The notes below the pieces were generated by a model. That model ran no database searches and was not told the origin of the DNA. It saw nothing but the letters and a program-made list of their open reading frames with translations. The position numbers and the translations under genes were made by a program. Positions 24,341 to 32,466 of a stretch of DNA of 64,000 nt are shown piece after piece; position 1 is the stretch's first letter; the number at the start of each line of letters is the position of its first letter. This stretch comes from Paenibacillus antarcticus. Its GTDB lineage: Bacteria; Bacillota; Bacilli; Paenibacillales; Paenibacillaceae. The stretch is taken from the NCBI RefSeq assembly GCF_001637225.1, contig NZ_LVJI01000048.1, positions 124,001-188,000 on the forward strand, written 5' to 3'.

Positions 24341-26762
24341 ACAAACGCTCTATTTCACTGGCAGGAATAGGCTTACTGAAATAATACCCTTGAATATCAT
24401 CGCAACCGTTCTCCATTAGCCACTGAATTTGCTCCTTCGTCTCCACGCCTTCCGCAATTACACTCATCTTAAGATTGTTCGCCATCGTAATAATTGTGGC
24501 TACGATCGCACGATCCTCATCATTTGTCGTTATATCATTAATGAAGGAACGGTCAATTTTGATCTTATGAATCGGGAATAATTTCAAGTAACTGAGCGAA
24601 CTGTAACCTGTCCCGAAATCATCCATGCTAAGTCTTATACCCAGACCCGATAACTCACTCAAAATTTGACTCGAGCGAGCAACATCCATCATCATACTTT
24701 CTGTTATTTCAAGCTCCAGAAACTTCGGGGATAATCTTGTCTCATTCAATATGTTCTCTACATCTTTGACGAGGTGCTTTTGATGGAATTGCTGTGTGGA
24801 GAGATTTACAGATACAGGAATATTCCAATAATACTGCTGCTGCCATTGCTTCATTTGAAAACATGCCTCTCGTAAAACCCAAGCACCGATTTCATCGATT
24901 AAGCCTGTCTCCTCAGCAATTGGAATAAAAATTTCTGGTGAAATGATACCTTTCTTCGAATGCTTCCATCTTAATAAGGCCTCTACTCCGATGATTTGCA
25001 TCGTTCTTAGATTAATTTGAGGCTGGTAATGTATTAGTAGTTCATTTTGTATTATCGCTTTACGGAGGTCTGCTTCAAGTTCTACTTTCTCCATCACATG
25101 TTCATCCAATTGGCTAGAATAATACTGAAAACCATTTTTTCCGTTGCGCTTGACTTCATACATTGCTGTATCCGCATTTTTGATTAGTTGCTCCGCTTCC
25201 ACTCCATGCTCTGGGTAAATCGCAACGCCTATGCTGGCTGATACATAGAAGTCACTATCTTTTAGGCGGTAAGGCATTTGAATGAGGTCTATTAATCGTT
25301 CTGCGATCCGAGTATACGTATCCTTGACCTGGTCTGCATGACAGATAAGAGTAAACTCATCTCCCCCCATTCTAGCAATCGTCACCTGCATACCCGTGGT
25401 AGCACTGTGCAAACGCTCGGATACCATCAGTAGAAATTGATCGCCGTAAGAATGTCCTAGCGAGTCATTAATGATTTTGAATCGATCAATATCCAAGTAC
25501 AGCAGAGCAAACTGCGTGTTCCCCAGTTTACAATGATGGATTACTTCCTCAAGTGTTACTTTTAATAGCCTTCGATTGGGTAAGCCTGTCAGTTCATCGT
25601 GGTAGGCCATATGCTGAATCTTTGCCTTCGACCGTTTCTCCACACTGATGTCCCTAAAAATGAGGTATGTTCCCTTAACTTCTCCTTCGACAATAACTGG
25701 AACGCATATTGAATTCAATTGAATAAGATGACCATCGCGATGAATAATCTCTGTTTCCATCGTCTGTAATTGCCCTTGCTGCAAAGAGGACATAAATAAT
25801 TCTCTTGCCCGCTCTCGATACTGAACTGCAAAAAGCTCTAATAATACAGAAGCAGGCCTATTGAGATAATCGTTCATAGTGATTCCCATAATACGATTGA
25901 CGGAAAGATTAATATCGATAATATTACTGTAAATATCCACGGTAATAATCCCATCCAGATGATTATCATATAATGATTTGTACCAATTTTCATAATTGAT
26001 AATCTCATCGTCCTTGCTTGTTAGGCGCTTATCAAGAAATATACCGAACATGACAAAAGCCAGAATAATTAACGTCCCTAAAGCGATAATGTAGGCAAGT
26101 ACCTCTTGATCTATCTTCATGCTCGATATTTCTACGCTTTTCCCAGGACGGAAACGAGCCGCTGCCATTCCGGTATAGTGCATGCCGGCAATTGCCGCGC
26201 CCATGACTATCCCGCTACCCAGCTTATAAAGTACACCTTTCCATGAATGTTCCTTACGAAAAAAGAACGAGAGCCACAAGGCCACAACTGAAGCGAAAAA
26301 GGCGATGGCAATGGACAAACTGAACAACCGAGGTTCGTAATAAATACTTACTCTCATTGCTGTCATCCCAATGTAATGCATCGATGCAATACCAATCGCC
26401 ATTAACGTTCCACCTACTAATAATCTCTTGAAGCCAAGCTTATCTCTTCCAACGGCATATAGTGCAATAAACGACGATAGAATCGCAGTAATAATTGATA
26501 TAACAACCCATACGAAATCATACGAGACAGGTGTGGAGAATTTGTAGGCAAGCATCCCAACAAAGTGCATCGACCAAATCCCAAATCCCATAAAAACTGC
26601 ACCACCAATAAGCCATATCATTCGAATATTTCTACTTCTGGATGCACTGACTCTACCAGTTAAATCTAGTGCCACATATGAGGATACGACCGCAATTATA
26701 TAGGACAATGCTACAATCGACATATTATAAGTGCCCTGTAAATGCTCCATCGTGTGATTCAT
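24285..26762 (-). CDS. MHYT-PAS-GGDEF-EAL membrane protein for cyclic-di-GMP turnover
   Basis: An 825-residue protein. Residues 1-240 form a seven-helix MHYT sensor with repeated met-his motifs (SMHFVGM, SMHYIGMTAMR, GMHYTGMAAAR), thought to bind metal and sense gas or redox state. A PAS domain (about 265-375) follows, then a diguanylate cyclase domain with an intact catalytic motif (RMGGDEFTLI), then an EAL phosphodiesterase domain (about 560-815) with GVEALLRWKH and DDFGTGYSSL. Both output domains keep their key residues, so either activity is possible and the balance is probably set by the sensor. It is monocistronic. Cyclic-di-GMP commonly steers motility versus exopolysaccharide, and a large EPS locus lies in the same window, but no direct link is visible. 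Confidence 0.92.
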   Translation of the reverse strand: MNHTMEHLQGTYNMSIVALSYIIAVVSSYVALDLTGRVSASRSRNIRMIWLIGGAVFMGFGIWSMHFVGMLAYKFSTPVSYDFVWVVISIITAILSSFIALYAVGRDKLGFKRLLVGGTLMAIGIASMHYIGMTAMRVSIYYEPRLFSLSIAIAFFASVVALWLSFFFRKEHSWKGVLYKLGSGIVMGAAIAGMHYTGMAAARFRPGKSVEISSMKIDQEVLAYIIALGTLIILAFVMFGIFLDKRLTSKDDEIINYENWYKSLYDNHLDGIITVDIYSNIIDINLSVNRIMGITMNDYLNRPASVLLELFAVQYRERARELFMSSLQQGQLQTMETEIIHRDGHLIQLNSICVPVIVEGEVKGTYLIFRDISVEKRSKAKIQHMAYHDELTGLPNRRLLKVTLEEVIHHCKLGNTQFALLYLDIDRFKIINDSLGHSYGDQFLLMVSERLHSATTGMQVTIARMGGDEFTLICHADQVKDTYTRIAERLIDLIQMPYRLKDSDFYVSASIGVAIYPEHGVEAEQLIKNADTAMYEVKRNGKNGFQYYSSQLDEHVMEKVELEADLRKAIIQNELLIHYQPQINLRTMQIIGVEALLRWKHSKKGIISPEIFIPIAEETGLIDEIGAWVLREACFQMKQWQQQYYWNIPVSVNLSTQQFHQKHLVKDVENILNETRLSPKFLELEITESMMMDVARSSQILSELSGLGIRLSMDDFGTGYSSLSYLKLFPIHKIKIDRSFINDITTNDEDRAIVATIITMANNLKMSVIAEGVETKEQIQWLMENGCDDIQGYYFSKPIPASEIERLFIVPLISKDLEQSADKVG

Positions 26763-26932
26763 CGACTTTTCCCTTCCTTCGGATCTTAGATGTGAAAAAT
26801 GTGTGAAAGCATATACTTATTATCGGCACATTATGAATGATAATGAATGCAGATCGTAGAAAGACCGCGATTAACCAATCGTAATCCAAATGGATCATTT
26901 GCGCTTCATATTAATTTTCTAACAAAAGAAAA

Positions 26933-26952
26933 CCGCCTACTTAAATAGGCGG
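26933..26952 (-). terminator. Terminator after alcohol dehydrogenase-like gene
   Basis: CCGCCTA, a 6-base loop and TAGGCGG, followed on the minus strand by TTTTCTTTTGTT, about 80 bases beyond the stop at 27035. Confidence 0.75.
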
Positions 26953-27034
26953 TAAATTAAACTCGCATTTTCGGTTGTTTAAATATAAAGAATCCCATGT
27001 CGTACTTTTGGCGAAGCTATCTATACCGGCTTTG

Positions 27035-27961
27035 TTAGATGTCGTTATCTTGTTCCAGCGTAATCACTACATTTCCTTTTTTGTGTCCTTTTTCTACATA
27101 TCGATGTGCTTCGGGAATTTGTGCCAGTGGATAACATCTATCTATGACTGATCGGATCTTCCCCTTCTCCAGAAGCTCTTTGAAGAAAATAATATCTTCC
27201 TTAAGGACCTTTGCGATCCCCTGACCATCTACGGTCAAGTATGTCCCGTTTCGTGTCAGTGCTTTCTTGCAATTCGATTTCGAGATTTTCCCAACGGCAT
27301 CAAAGATGATATCAAACCGCTCTTCTCTTTCCGCAAAATCCTCTTTCGTGTAATCTATAACATGATCGGCTCCTAGTGATTTCACCAATTCTATATTCGT
27401 AGTACTGCATACCCCCGTAACTTCTGCCCCAAAGTACTTAGCAAGCTGTACGGCTGCAGTTCCAACCGCACCAGAAGCCCCATAGATGAGCACCTTCTGA
27501 CCGCTCTGGATATTACCATTTCTAAAAAAATGTAATACTGTAGTTCCTCCGTAAAGAACAGAAGCGGCTTCCTTATAGGAGGTGTTGACCGGTTTAATTG
27601 CTATCATTCCATCTTCAGACAGACAAATGTACTCCGCATATGCACCAAATCGCATACCCCTAAATGCAAAAACCTGGTCACCTTTCTTGAATCGTTGTAC
27701 ATCTTTACCAATCGCTTCGATTTCTCCAGCTAACTCCACACCAAGAATTGGTTTTCTTGGTTTTATAATCCCTAATACTAAACGCATAGGAATCCAAAGT
27801 AAGACTGGACTATTGAAGGCTCTAACTCGAATGTCACCTGCTGTTACCGTTGTCGCATGAACCTTTACAAGTACTTCATTGCCCTTGGGTGTAGGTTTTT
27901 CTACCTCTTTAAGCTGAAGAACATCTGGTGATCCGTATTTTGTGCATATAATAGCTCTCAT
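27035..27961 (-). CDS. NAD(P)-dependent zinc-free medium-chain dehydrogenase/quinone oxidoreductase
   Basis: The 308-residue chain starting [20 protein letters not shown] is a typical MDR-superfamily enzyme: an N-terminal GroES-like domain, then the nucleotide-binding Rossmann motif [17 protein letters not shown] and a C-terminal [10 protein letters not shown] segment. The zinc-ligand cysteines of true alcohol dehydrogenases are absent, so it belongs to the quinone-oxidoreductase-like branch. GGAGGTAACTCGTG precedes the ATG; a GTG one codon earlier is the alternative start. It stands alone with its own terminator. Substrate unknown; such enzymes reduce quinones or activated alkenals under stress. 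Confidence 0.88.
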   Translation of the reverse strand: MRAIICTKYGSPDVLQLKEVEKPTPKGNEVLVKVHATTVTAGDIRVRAFNSPVLLWIPMRLVLGIIKPRKPILGVELAGEIEAIGKDVQRFKKGDQVFAFRGMRFGAYAEYICLSEDGMIAIKPVNTSYKEAASVLYGGTTVLHFFRNGNIQSGQKVLIYGASGAVGTAAVQLAKYFGAEVTGVCSTTNIELVKSLGADHVIDYTKEDFAEREERFDIIFDAVGKISKSNCKKALTRNGTYLTVDGQGIAKVLKEDIIFFKELLEKGKIRSVIDRCYPLAQIPEAHRYVEKGHKKGNVVITLEQDNDI

Positions 27962-27964
27962 CAC

Positions 27965-28211
27965 GAGTTACCTCCCTAAATTTCAATTTGCATTGAGTAT
28001 ATATGCAACCCGGTAATGAAATATAGATACTAAAGTATTGTTTATTGAAACTATTGTGAGCTTGCTATAGAGGAAAGGATTACAGTAATCCCAAGTTGCG
28101 AGCATATGTGACCGCATTATGGTATTCAGAACAATTGAAATCGGAGGAATTTGATGAAATAACTAAGGAAATGCCTATGCACACTAGTACGGCACACCCC
28201 TACGAATATAT
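27965..28211. other. Intergenic region, no clear gene
   Basis: AT-rich upstream region of the dehydrogenase. On the plus strand at about 28112-28260 a frame reads ALWYSEQLKSEEFDEITKEM into the hairpin. It could be the 3' end of a lost gene, but it has no start and no neighbour to support it. Confidence 0.3.
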
Positions 28212-28249
28212 AAAAATAAAAGCCGACCCAAAGGTCGACTTTTATTTTT
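28212..28249. terminator. Bidirectional hairpin terminator
   Basis: AAAAATAAAAGCCGACC pairs almost perfectly with GGTCGACTTTTATTTTT around CAAA. A- and T-rich flanks make it functional on both strands. It follows the 28323-28958 gene on the minus strand. Confidence 0.75.
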
Positions 28250-28322
28250 ATGGAACCTAATGAACCTTCTCCGCTTACTTCATCGCTACTAGTAGAACAA
28301 CGAGATTCCCTAGGTTAACATC

Positions 28323-28958
28323 TTAGTCCATACCATGTTCTTTACGGATCTTATACAATCCTTGAAGTAGTAGCTCTGATGGGTCACGATTCAATTGCAA
28401 ATGTGTGAACAATAGATGTAATGGGAAAGCGCACACGTTATTTCCTTCTTTGATCGCAGGGAATCCAGCTTCGAAGATCGGGCCGTACTCTTGGTTCCAG
28501 CCTAGACCCGCATGTACTTCCTCGGGTGCAAATTCCTCACGTACTTCTTGTATACATTTGGGAACTAACACGTTATCAATGATTGCTTTCGCTTCGTCTT
28601 CGCTTGTGGCTGGTTCTGGTAGGGTTTTGCCTCCCTTAATCTTCATCAACTCAAAGAAGAAAGAAGCCATCCAAATTGCCGGATCATTGCCTGACTGGAA
28701 TCTTGCAACCAATTCTCGAAGGAAGAAACCACAGGAATACACATCATCCGAATCATCCTTCACATGATACACAAAAACAGGACCATAAGCATCCAGATTC
28801 AGCACTTGTCCTTGGACTTCTTTAAAGTGCTTTTTCAAAGATACGATGCCGTTATGGTGAACAGCCTTTAGAAGCTCAACCATGTTTTCTTCAGACATCG
28901 TTTCTTGATTATTGTTTTCTTCTTCGCTGGTTGTCTCATTGTTCATTTTCATATTCAT
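28323..28958 (-). CDS. Hypothetical cytoplasmic protein, 211 aa
   Basis: The start at 28958 (MNMKMNNETTSEEEN) is preferred because GGGGTGAATATAAA precedes it; longer reading would add a spurious hydrophobic N-terminus. The first 30 residues are acidic, asparagine-rich and probably disordered. The rest is a folded alpha/beta protein with segments AYGPVFVYHVKDDSDD, WMASFFFELMKIKGG and NNVCAFPLHLLFTHLQLN. I do not recognise a family. It is monocistronic with its own terminator. Two Cys and no transmembrane segment are seen. No function is proposed. Confidence 0.7.
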   Translation of the reverse strand: MNMKMNNETTSEEENNNQETMSEENMVELLKAVHHNGIVSLKKHFKEVQGQVLNLDAYGPVFVYHVKDDSDDVYSCGFFLRELVARFQSGNDPAIWMASFFFELMKIKGGKTLPEPATSEDEAKAIIDNVLVPKCIQEVREEFAPEEVHAGLGWNQEYGPIFEAGFPAIKEGNNVCAFPLHLLFTHLQLNRDPSELLLQGLYKIRKEHGMD

Positions 28959-29094
28959 TTTATATTCACCCCACTTTCTATCATACCATTCAGTAGCTTG
29001 AACGGAAATAATAGAAATAGACAATTTTATTACCATGATATTTATAAGAAATAGCATCACTGCTCCTTAGTTGATAATGCTGAGAGTCGATCTA

Positions 29095-29910
29095 CTATGT
29101 CCGACGCATGTATGCACGTACCGTAATGGGTGCAAAGATCGCAACAATAACCGCAGATCCAATCAGAGAAATGACTAGATCCCACCCTATCGTTCCAGCG
29201 TTGGCAAGATCTCTTACTGCAGTGACGAGATGCGAAATCGGATTGATATTAACAAACCATTGAAGCCAGTTCGGCATGGTATTGACTGGCACGAAGGCGT
29301 TGGATAGAAATGTGAGCGGAAACAGCACTATCATCGATATACCCTGTACGCTTGAGGCAGTACGAGCTATTACGCCGAAGAAGGCAAAAATCCAGCTAAT
29401 CGACCAGGCACAGAAAACTACAAGAATCCCAGCAAGAGCGACGTGCTCCAGACCATCCTCGGGCCGATAGCCCATGATATATCCCATGGTTAAGGTAAGA
29501 ATAGTAGCAATACTATATCGGATGGTATCTGCCAACAATGCTCCTGCCAATGGCGCAATACGCGCAATAGGCAATGACTTGAATCGATCAAATACACCTT
29601 TATCCATGTCCTCGCGCAATTGGACACCTGTGACAACTGAGGTAGTAATTACGGTCTGTACGAGTATACCTGGAATGATGACGGGCAAATAACTCACGAT
29701 ATCACCTGAGATTGCCCCACCAAAAATGTAGGTAAACATCAGGGTAAATATGATTGGCTGAAGTGTAACATCAAATAATTGTTCCGGTGTACGTCGAATT
29801 TTCAGTAGACCTCGATAGGCCATCGTCAACGAATTGCGAATTGTCTGTCTGAAGCTCGTGTGATTTTTTAGTTCACGATCGAAACCCGATTTAATTAAAG
29901 TACTTTTCAT
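29095..29910 (-). CDS. ABC-2 type permease, DrrB-like
   Basis: A 271-residue membrane protein with six predicted helices and the ABC-2 family signature region near GVIARTASSVQGISMIVLFP followed by LTFLSNAFVPVNTMP, typical of DrrB/NodJ-type permeases. Its ATG overlaps the stop of the ATPase gene (ATGA). DrrAB pairs export daunorubicin-like drugs in actinomycetes; Firmicute homologues are mostly uncharacterised drug or lipid exporters. As the partner ATPase is frameshifted here, the pair may be inactive. Confidence 0.88.
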   Translation of the reverse strand: MKSTLIKSGFDRELKNHTSFRQTIRNSLTMAYRGLLKIRRTPEQLFDVTLQPIIFTLMFTYIFGGAISGDIVSYLPVIIPGILVQTVITTSVVTGVQLREDMDKGVFDRFKSLPIARIAPLAGALLADTIRYSIATILTLTMGYIMGYRPEDGLEHVALAGILVVFCAWSISWIFAFFGVIARTASSVQGISMIVLFPLTFLSNAFVPVNTMPNWLQWFVNINPISHLVTAVRDLANAGTIGWDLVISLIGSAVIVAIFAPITVRAYMRRT

Positions 29911-30942
29911 GCTTTTCCAACCTTCACTTTCTTCGATTCAAAGGATGCCGATACCGCATCCTCCTTAACACCATGACCCGTGATCGTTATTAGAAATACC
30001 TCATCAAGCGTCGGTTTTTGTACACTCATCTCAGCCAAGTGAATTCCCGCTTCACGCACAGCGATAAGAAGGTCTGTAACTAGGTCGGCGTTCGCCATCG
30101 GTGCTGTAATCTTTCCGACTTCGTACGATACATTTGACTGGATTTGGAGCACCCGTTCAACGATCTGACGGGCAACCTCGATGTCTTGTAAATTCTGGAC
30201 ACTCAATTGTAATGACGAAGTACCTACGGACGCCTTCAGTTCATCCACAGTGCCTTCAGCGACAACTCGGCCATGATCGATAACGGCGATCCGGTCTGCT
30301 AGTTGATCTGCCTCTTCGAGGTACTGTGTTGTAAGCAATATGGTTGACCCCGTCTTCACCAACCGACGAATTGTATCCCACATCTGTGTACGTGTGCGTG
30401 GATCTAACCCTGTAGTTGGCTCATCAAGGAAAATAAGGGGTGGCTGCGCAATGAGGCTTGCCGCCAGATCTAATCGACGACGCATGCCCCCGGAGAAGTT
30501 CTTCAACGGTCTCTTCGCAGCCTCCATCAAGCCAAATTCCTCAAGTAATTCGTCTGCCTTTTGCCGTGCTTCTACACGCCCCAAGCCTAGCAACTGAGAG
30601 AAGATGATCAGGTTCTCAGTAGCACTAAGTGATTCATCGACCGATGCATACTGACCTGTGACCCCGATCAATTGACGGACAATCTGCGACTCCTTCACCA
30701 CATCGTGCCCGAAGATTCGCGCTGAACCTGCATCCGGACGAAGTAAAGTCGCAAGCATCCCAATTGTTGTGGTCTTACCTGCTCCATTCGAGACCAAGCA
30801 CACCATAGATTGTACCGGCACGAACATTTAAATTTACGCCATCCACCGCCCGATTGTCTCCAAAATTCTTGACGAGTCCGCGCGCTTCGATGGCCCAATC
30901 ACCACGGTCTGGCTCTATTATCCTTTTCTGTACATGAACCAT
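29907..30942 (-). pseudogene. DrrA-like ABC transporter ATPase with a 1-base frameshift in the P-loop
   Basis: The true start is the ATG at 30942 (MVHVQKRIIEPDRGDW, ribosome site TATAGGAGGAATTGC). The frame reads to GTIYGVLG and then runs into LEWSR-stop. The rest (NGAGKTTTIGMLATLLRPDAG ... LKNFSGGMRRRLDLAASL ... PLIFLDEPTTGLD) continues in another frame. Removing the T at 30791 (minus strand) restores GVLGPNGAGKTT exactly. Walker A, signature, Walker B and a C-terminal DUF4162-like region are otherwise intact over 345 residues. So it is either a very recent null mutation or a sequencing error. No alternative start could supply a working P-loop. Confidence 0.75.
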
Positions 30943-31176
30943 TGCAATTCCTCCTATAAACTGTTTATACCGTGATGATAACTTACATTTGTAAACTGAA
31001 TTTAAACAAAGATTGAAACTCAATTCAAAGGGGTCTTAATCATGCAAATTACTCCGAAGTCCATACTGAAATCCTAGGTTCACATCCTGTCTTCATTCAT
31101 AATAAAGAAGATCTCATCTATGCAACCGCTTAGGAATCATGTTCATAGCACTCCTTTTCCCAGCTAAATGAAAAAA

Positions 31177-31209
31177 GGGCTCAACCCACGTATACACGAG
31201 GTTGAACCC
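31177..31209 (-). terminator. Terminator after FusB-like gene
   Basis: Ten-base arms (GGGTTCAACC/GGTTGAGCCC on the minus strand, with one mismatch) followed by TTTTTTC, 22 bases beyond the stop at 31231. Confidence 0.8.
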
Positions 31210-31230
31210 AAAGATCAGTATAACTATTTC

Positions 31231-31881
31231 TTATTCCACGTCTTGAATGAATTTCTCCAATGCGGTAACATCCGTGATATTCTTATTGCATGTCTCGCTG
31301 TTTAGACACACATATTTACCAATTGCTTTGTAGTAATCCGGTGAAGCGTTAGCAGGTTTCGATTTCGTAGTGACCACACAAAACGCAACCTCTTCATGCC
31401 GATTACATAAACAGCAATAGCTTTTTTTATTCGCAGGAGTATATTTTCCTACTACACCTACGATTTGCCCATTCAGATGATACACGATGAACAATTTATT
31501 CGTTGCGATATCGATCCAGCCAAGATAAGTCATATAGCGGTAATCGATTTCAGCTAACTCGGGAACCTTTAACTTTTTGATTTTGGGAAAGAGCTTCTTA
31601 ACTTGCGATTCCGTCAATGGGGCAAATTCCGCCATGTAAGGTACCAACGAACTCAAATAATGTTGGAATTCTCCAGGCGTATTTAACGTCGAAATCTTCT
31701 CCAATACCTGCTTTTGAAGATCATTCGTATCTGGTAATGCCTCCATAATTTTGGATTGCGCACTATATCTTACCGCGTCTATTACTTTGCGATCGGAAAC
31801 AGTGTTACAAGCATGTTCTAGCAGACCAGTCTGCTTCTTAATTAAGTTATATTGATGGTTTCTAATGAATGGATTGACCAT
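31231..31881 (-). CDS. FusB-type elongation factor G-binding protein
   Basis: A 216-residue protein with the two-domain layout of the FusB/FBP family: an N-terminal helical bundle (residues 1-80; NPFIRNHQYNLIKKQ) and a C-terminal alpha/beta treble-clef domain with four zinc-ligand cysteines and nearby His (SYCCLCNRHEEV, YVCLNSETCNKNI). FusB proteins bind EF-G and free it from ribosomes stalled by fusidic acid; chromosomal homologues in Bacillales are common. The ATG has an AAGGAG site 9 bases upstream and lies 100 bases after a short leader ORF with strong ribosome site, suggesting translation-dependent induction. It has its own terminator. Assignment is firm; actual resistance level is not predictable. 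Confidence 0.88.
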   Translation of the reverse strand: MVNPFIRNHQYNLIKKQTGLLEHACNTVSDRKVIDAVRYSAQSKIMEALPDTNDLQKQVLEKISTLNTPGEFQHYLSSLVPYMAEFAPLTESQVKKLFPKIKKLKVPELAEIDYRYMTYLGWIDIATNKLFIVYHLNGQIVGVVGKYTPANKKSYCCLCNRHEEVAFCVVTTKSKPANASPDYYKAIGKYVCLNSETCNKNITDVTALEKFIQDVE

Positions 31882-31922
31882 TGCTTTTCAGCTCCTTATT
31901 GTTTATTAACAAGAAAATAAGG

Positions 31923-32024
31923 TGCAAAGCCCACTATTAGAAACGATATAAGCACGCTTAGGCGATAATGCTAACGATAGCTGTTCACCCCATACAAAGT
32001 ATCGCCCTAATATTAGGCTTTGCA
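31923..32024 (-). promoter_or_regulatory. Attenuator-like RNA leader of FusB-like gene
   Basis: TGCAAAGCC inside the leader ORF (32016-32024) is complementary to GGCTTTGCA just upstream of the gene (31923-31931). GGCGATA in the leader ORF can also pair with TATCGCC at about 31962-31969. These alternative pairings around a translated leader are the layout of ribosome-stalling attenuators such as ermC and, as recalled, fusB. Confidence 0.5.
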
Positions 32025-32059
32025 TGAGTCGGTATTAATCTGGCTAAATGATTGGCCAT
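31985..32059 (-). CDS. 24-aa leader peptide upstream of FusB-like gene
   Basis: AAAGGAGGCGATAGGA precedes an ATG opening a 24-codon ORF (MANHLARLIPTHAKPNIRAI, ending LCMG). Its stop lies 103 bases before the FusB-like start. The strong ribosome site, tiny size, and overlap with self-complementary sequence argue for a regulatory leader peptide rather than a functional protein. Confidence 0.6.
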   Translation of the reverse strand: MANHLARLIPTHAKPNIRAILCMG

Positions 32060-32242
32060 TCCTATCGCCTCCTTTGTTACTTAACATTATAAAATAACTC
32101 TATCCTTTACCGCAACTCCCCCCATACCCATACCTACTACTTCCTTCTGCTAGTTCCGCGGTCAAAGTGCCAGCGTCCTCAAAGGACAAATACAATATTT
32201 TGATGAGACACCCGATATCCTTAAAAGAAAGTAGTTCACTAC

Positions 32243-32280
32243 AAATAGCAGATCAAGGTGTTATCCTTGACCTGCTATTT
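32243..32280. terminator. Long hairpin in the FecR-FusB intergenic region
   Basis: Sixteen-base arms (AAATAGCAGATCAAGG and complement, one A:C mismatch) with a 6-base loop. It lies 187 bases past the FecR-domain gene on the minus strand; the U-tract is weak. The remaining 32060-32466 shows no gene; a 63-codon plus-strand frame there merely spans this hairpin. Confidence 0.55.
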
Positions 32281-32466
32281 AGTCTTGTTTCTATGTTGGA
32301 TACCTTAACTTCTTCCCTCGTAGTCTTATTCATCTGTCGAAAATTACTCTCTGTCTAATGAACGACCACAACTCACGTTCGGTATGCGGCGCCTAAATCT
32401 CATTCACACCCGACCTAGGAAATGTCTAGTGTCCTCGCTCGAATCAGTAACCAATTGACTTTCCAA

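Noticed and set aside
32167-32358. Plus-strand 63-codon ORF
   Set aside because: It runs through a 16-bp hairpin, has no ribosome site and no protein-like pattern.
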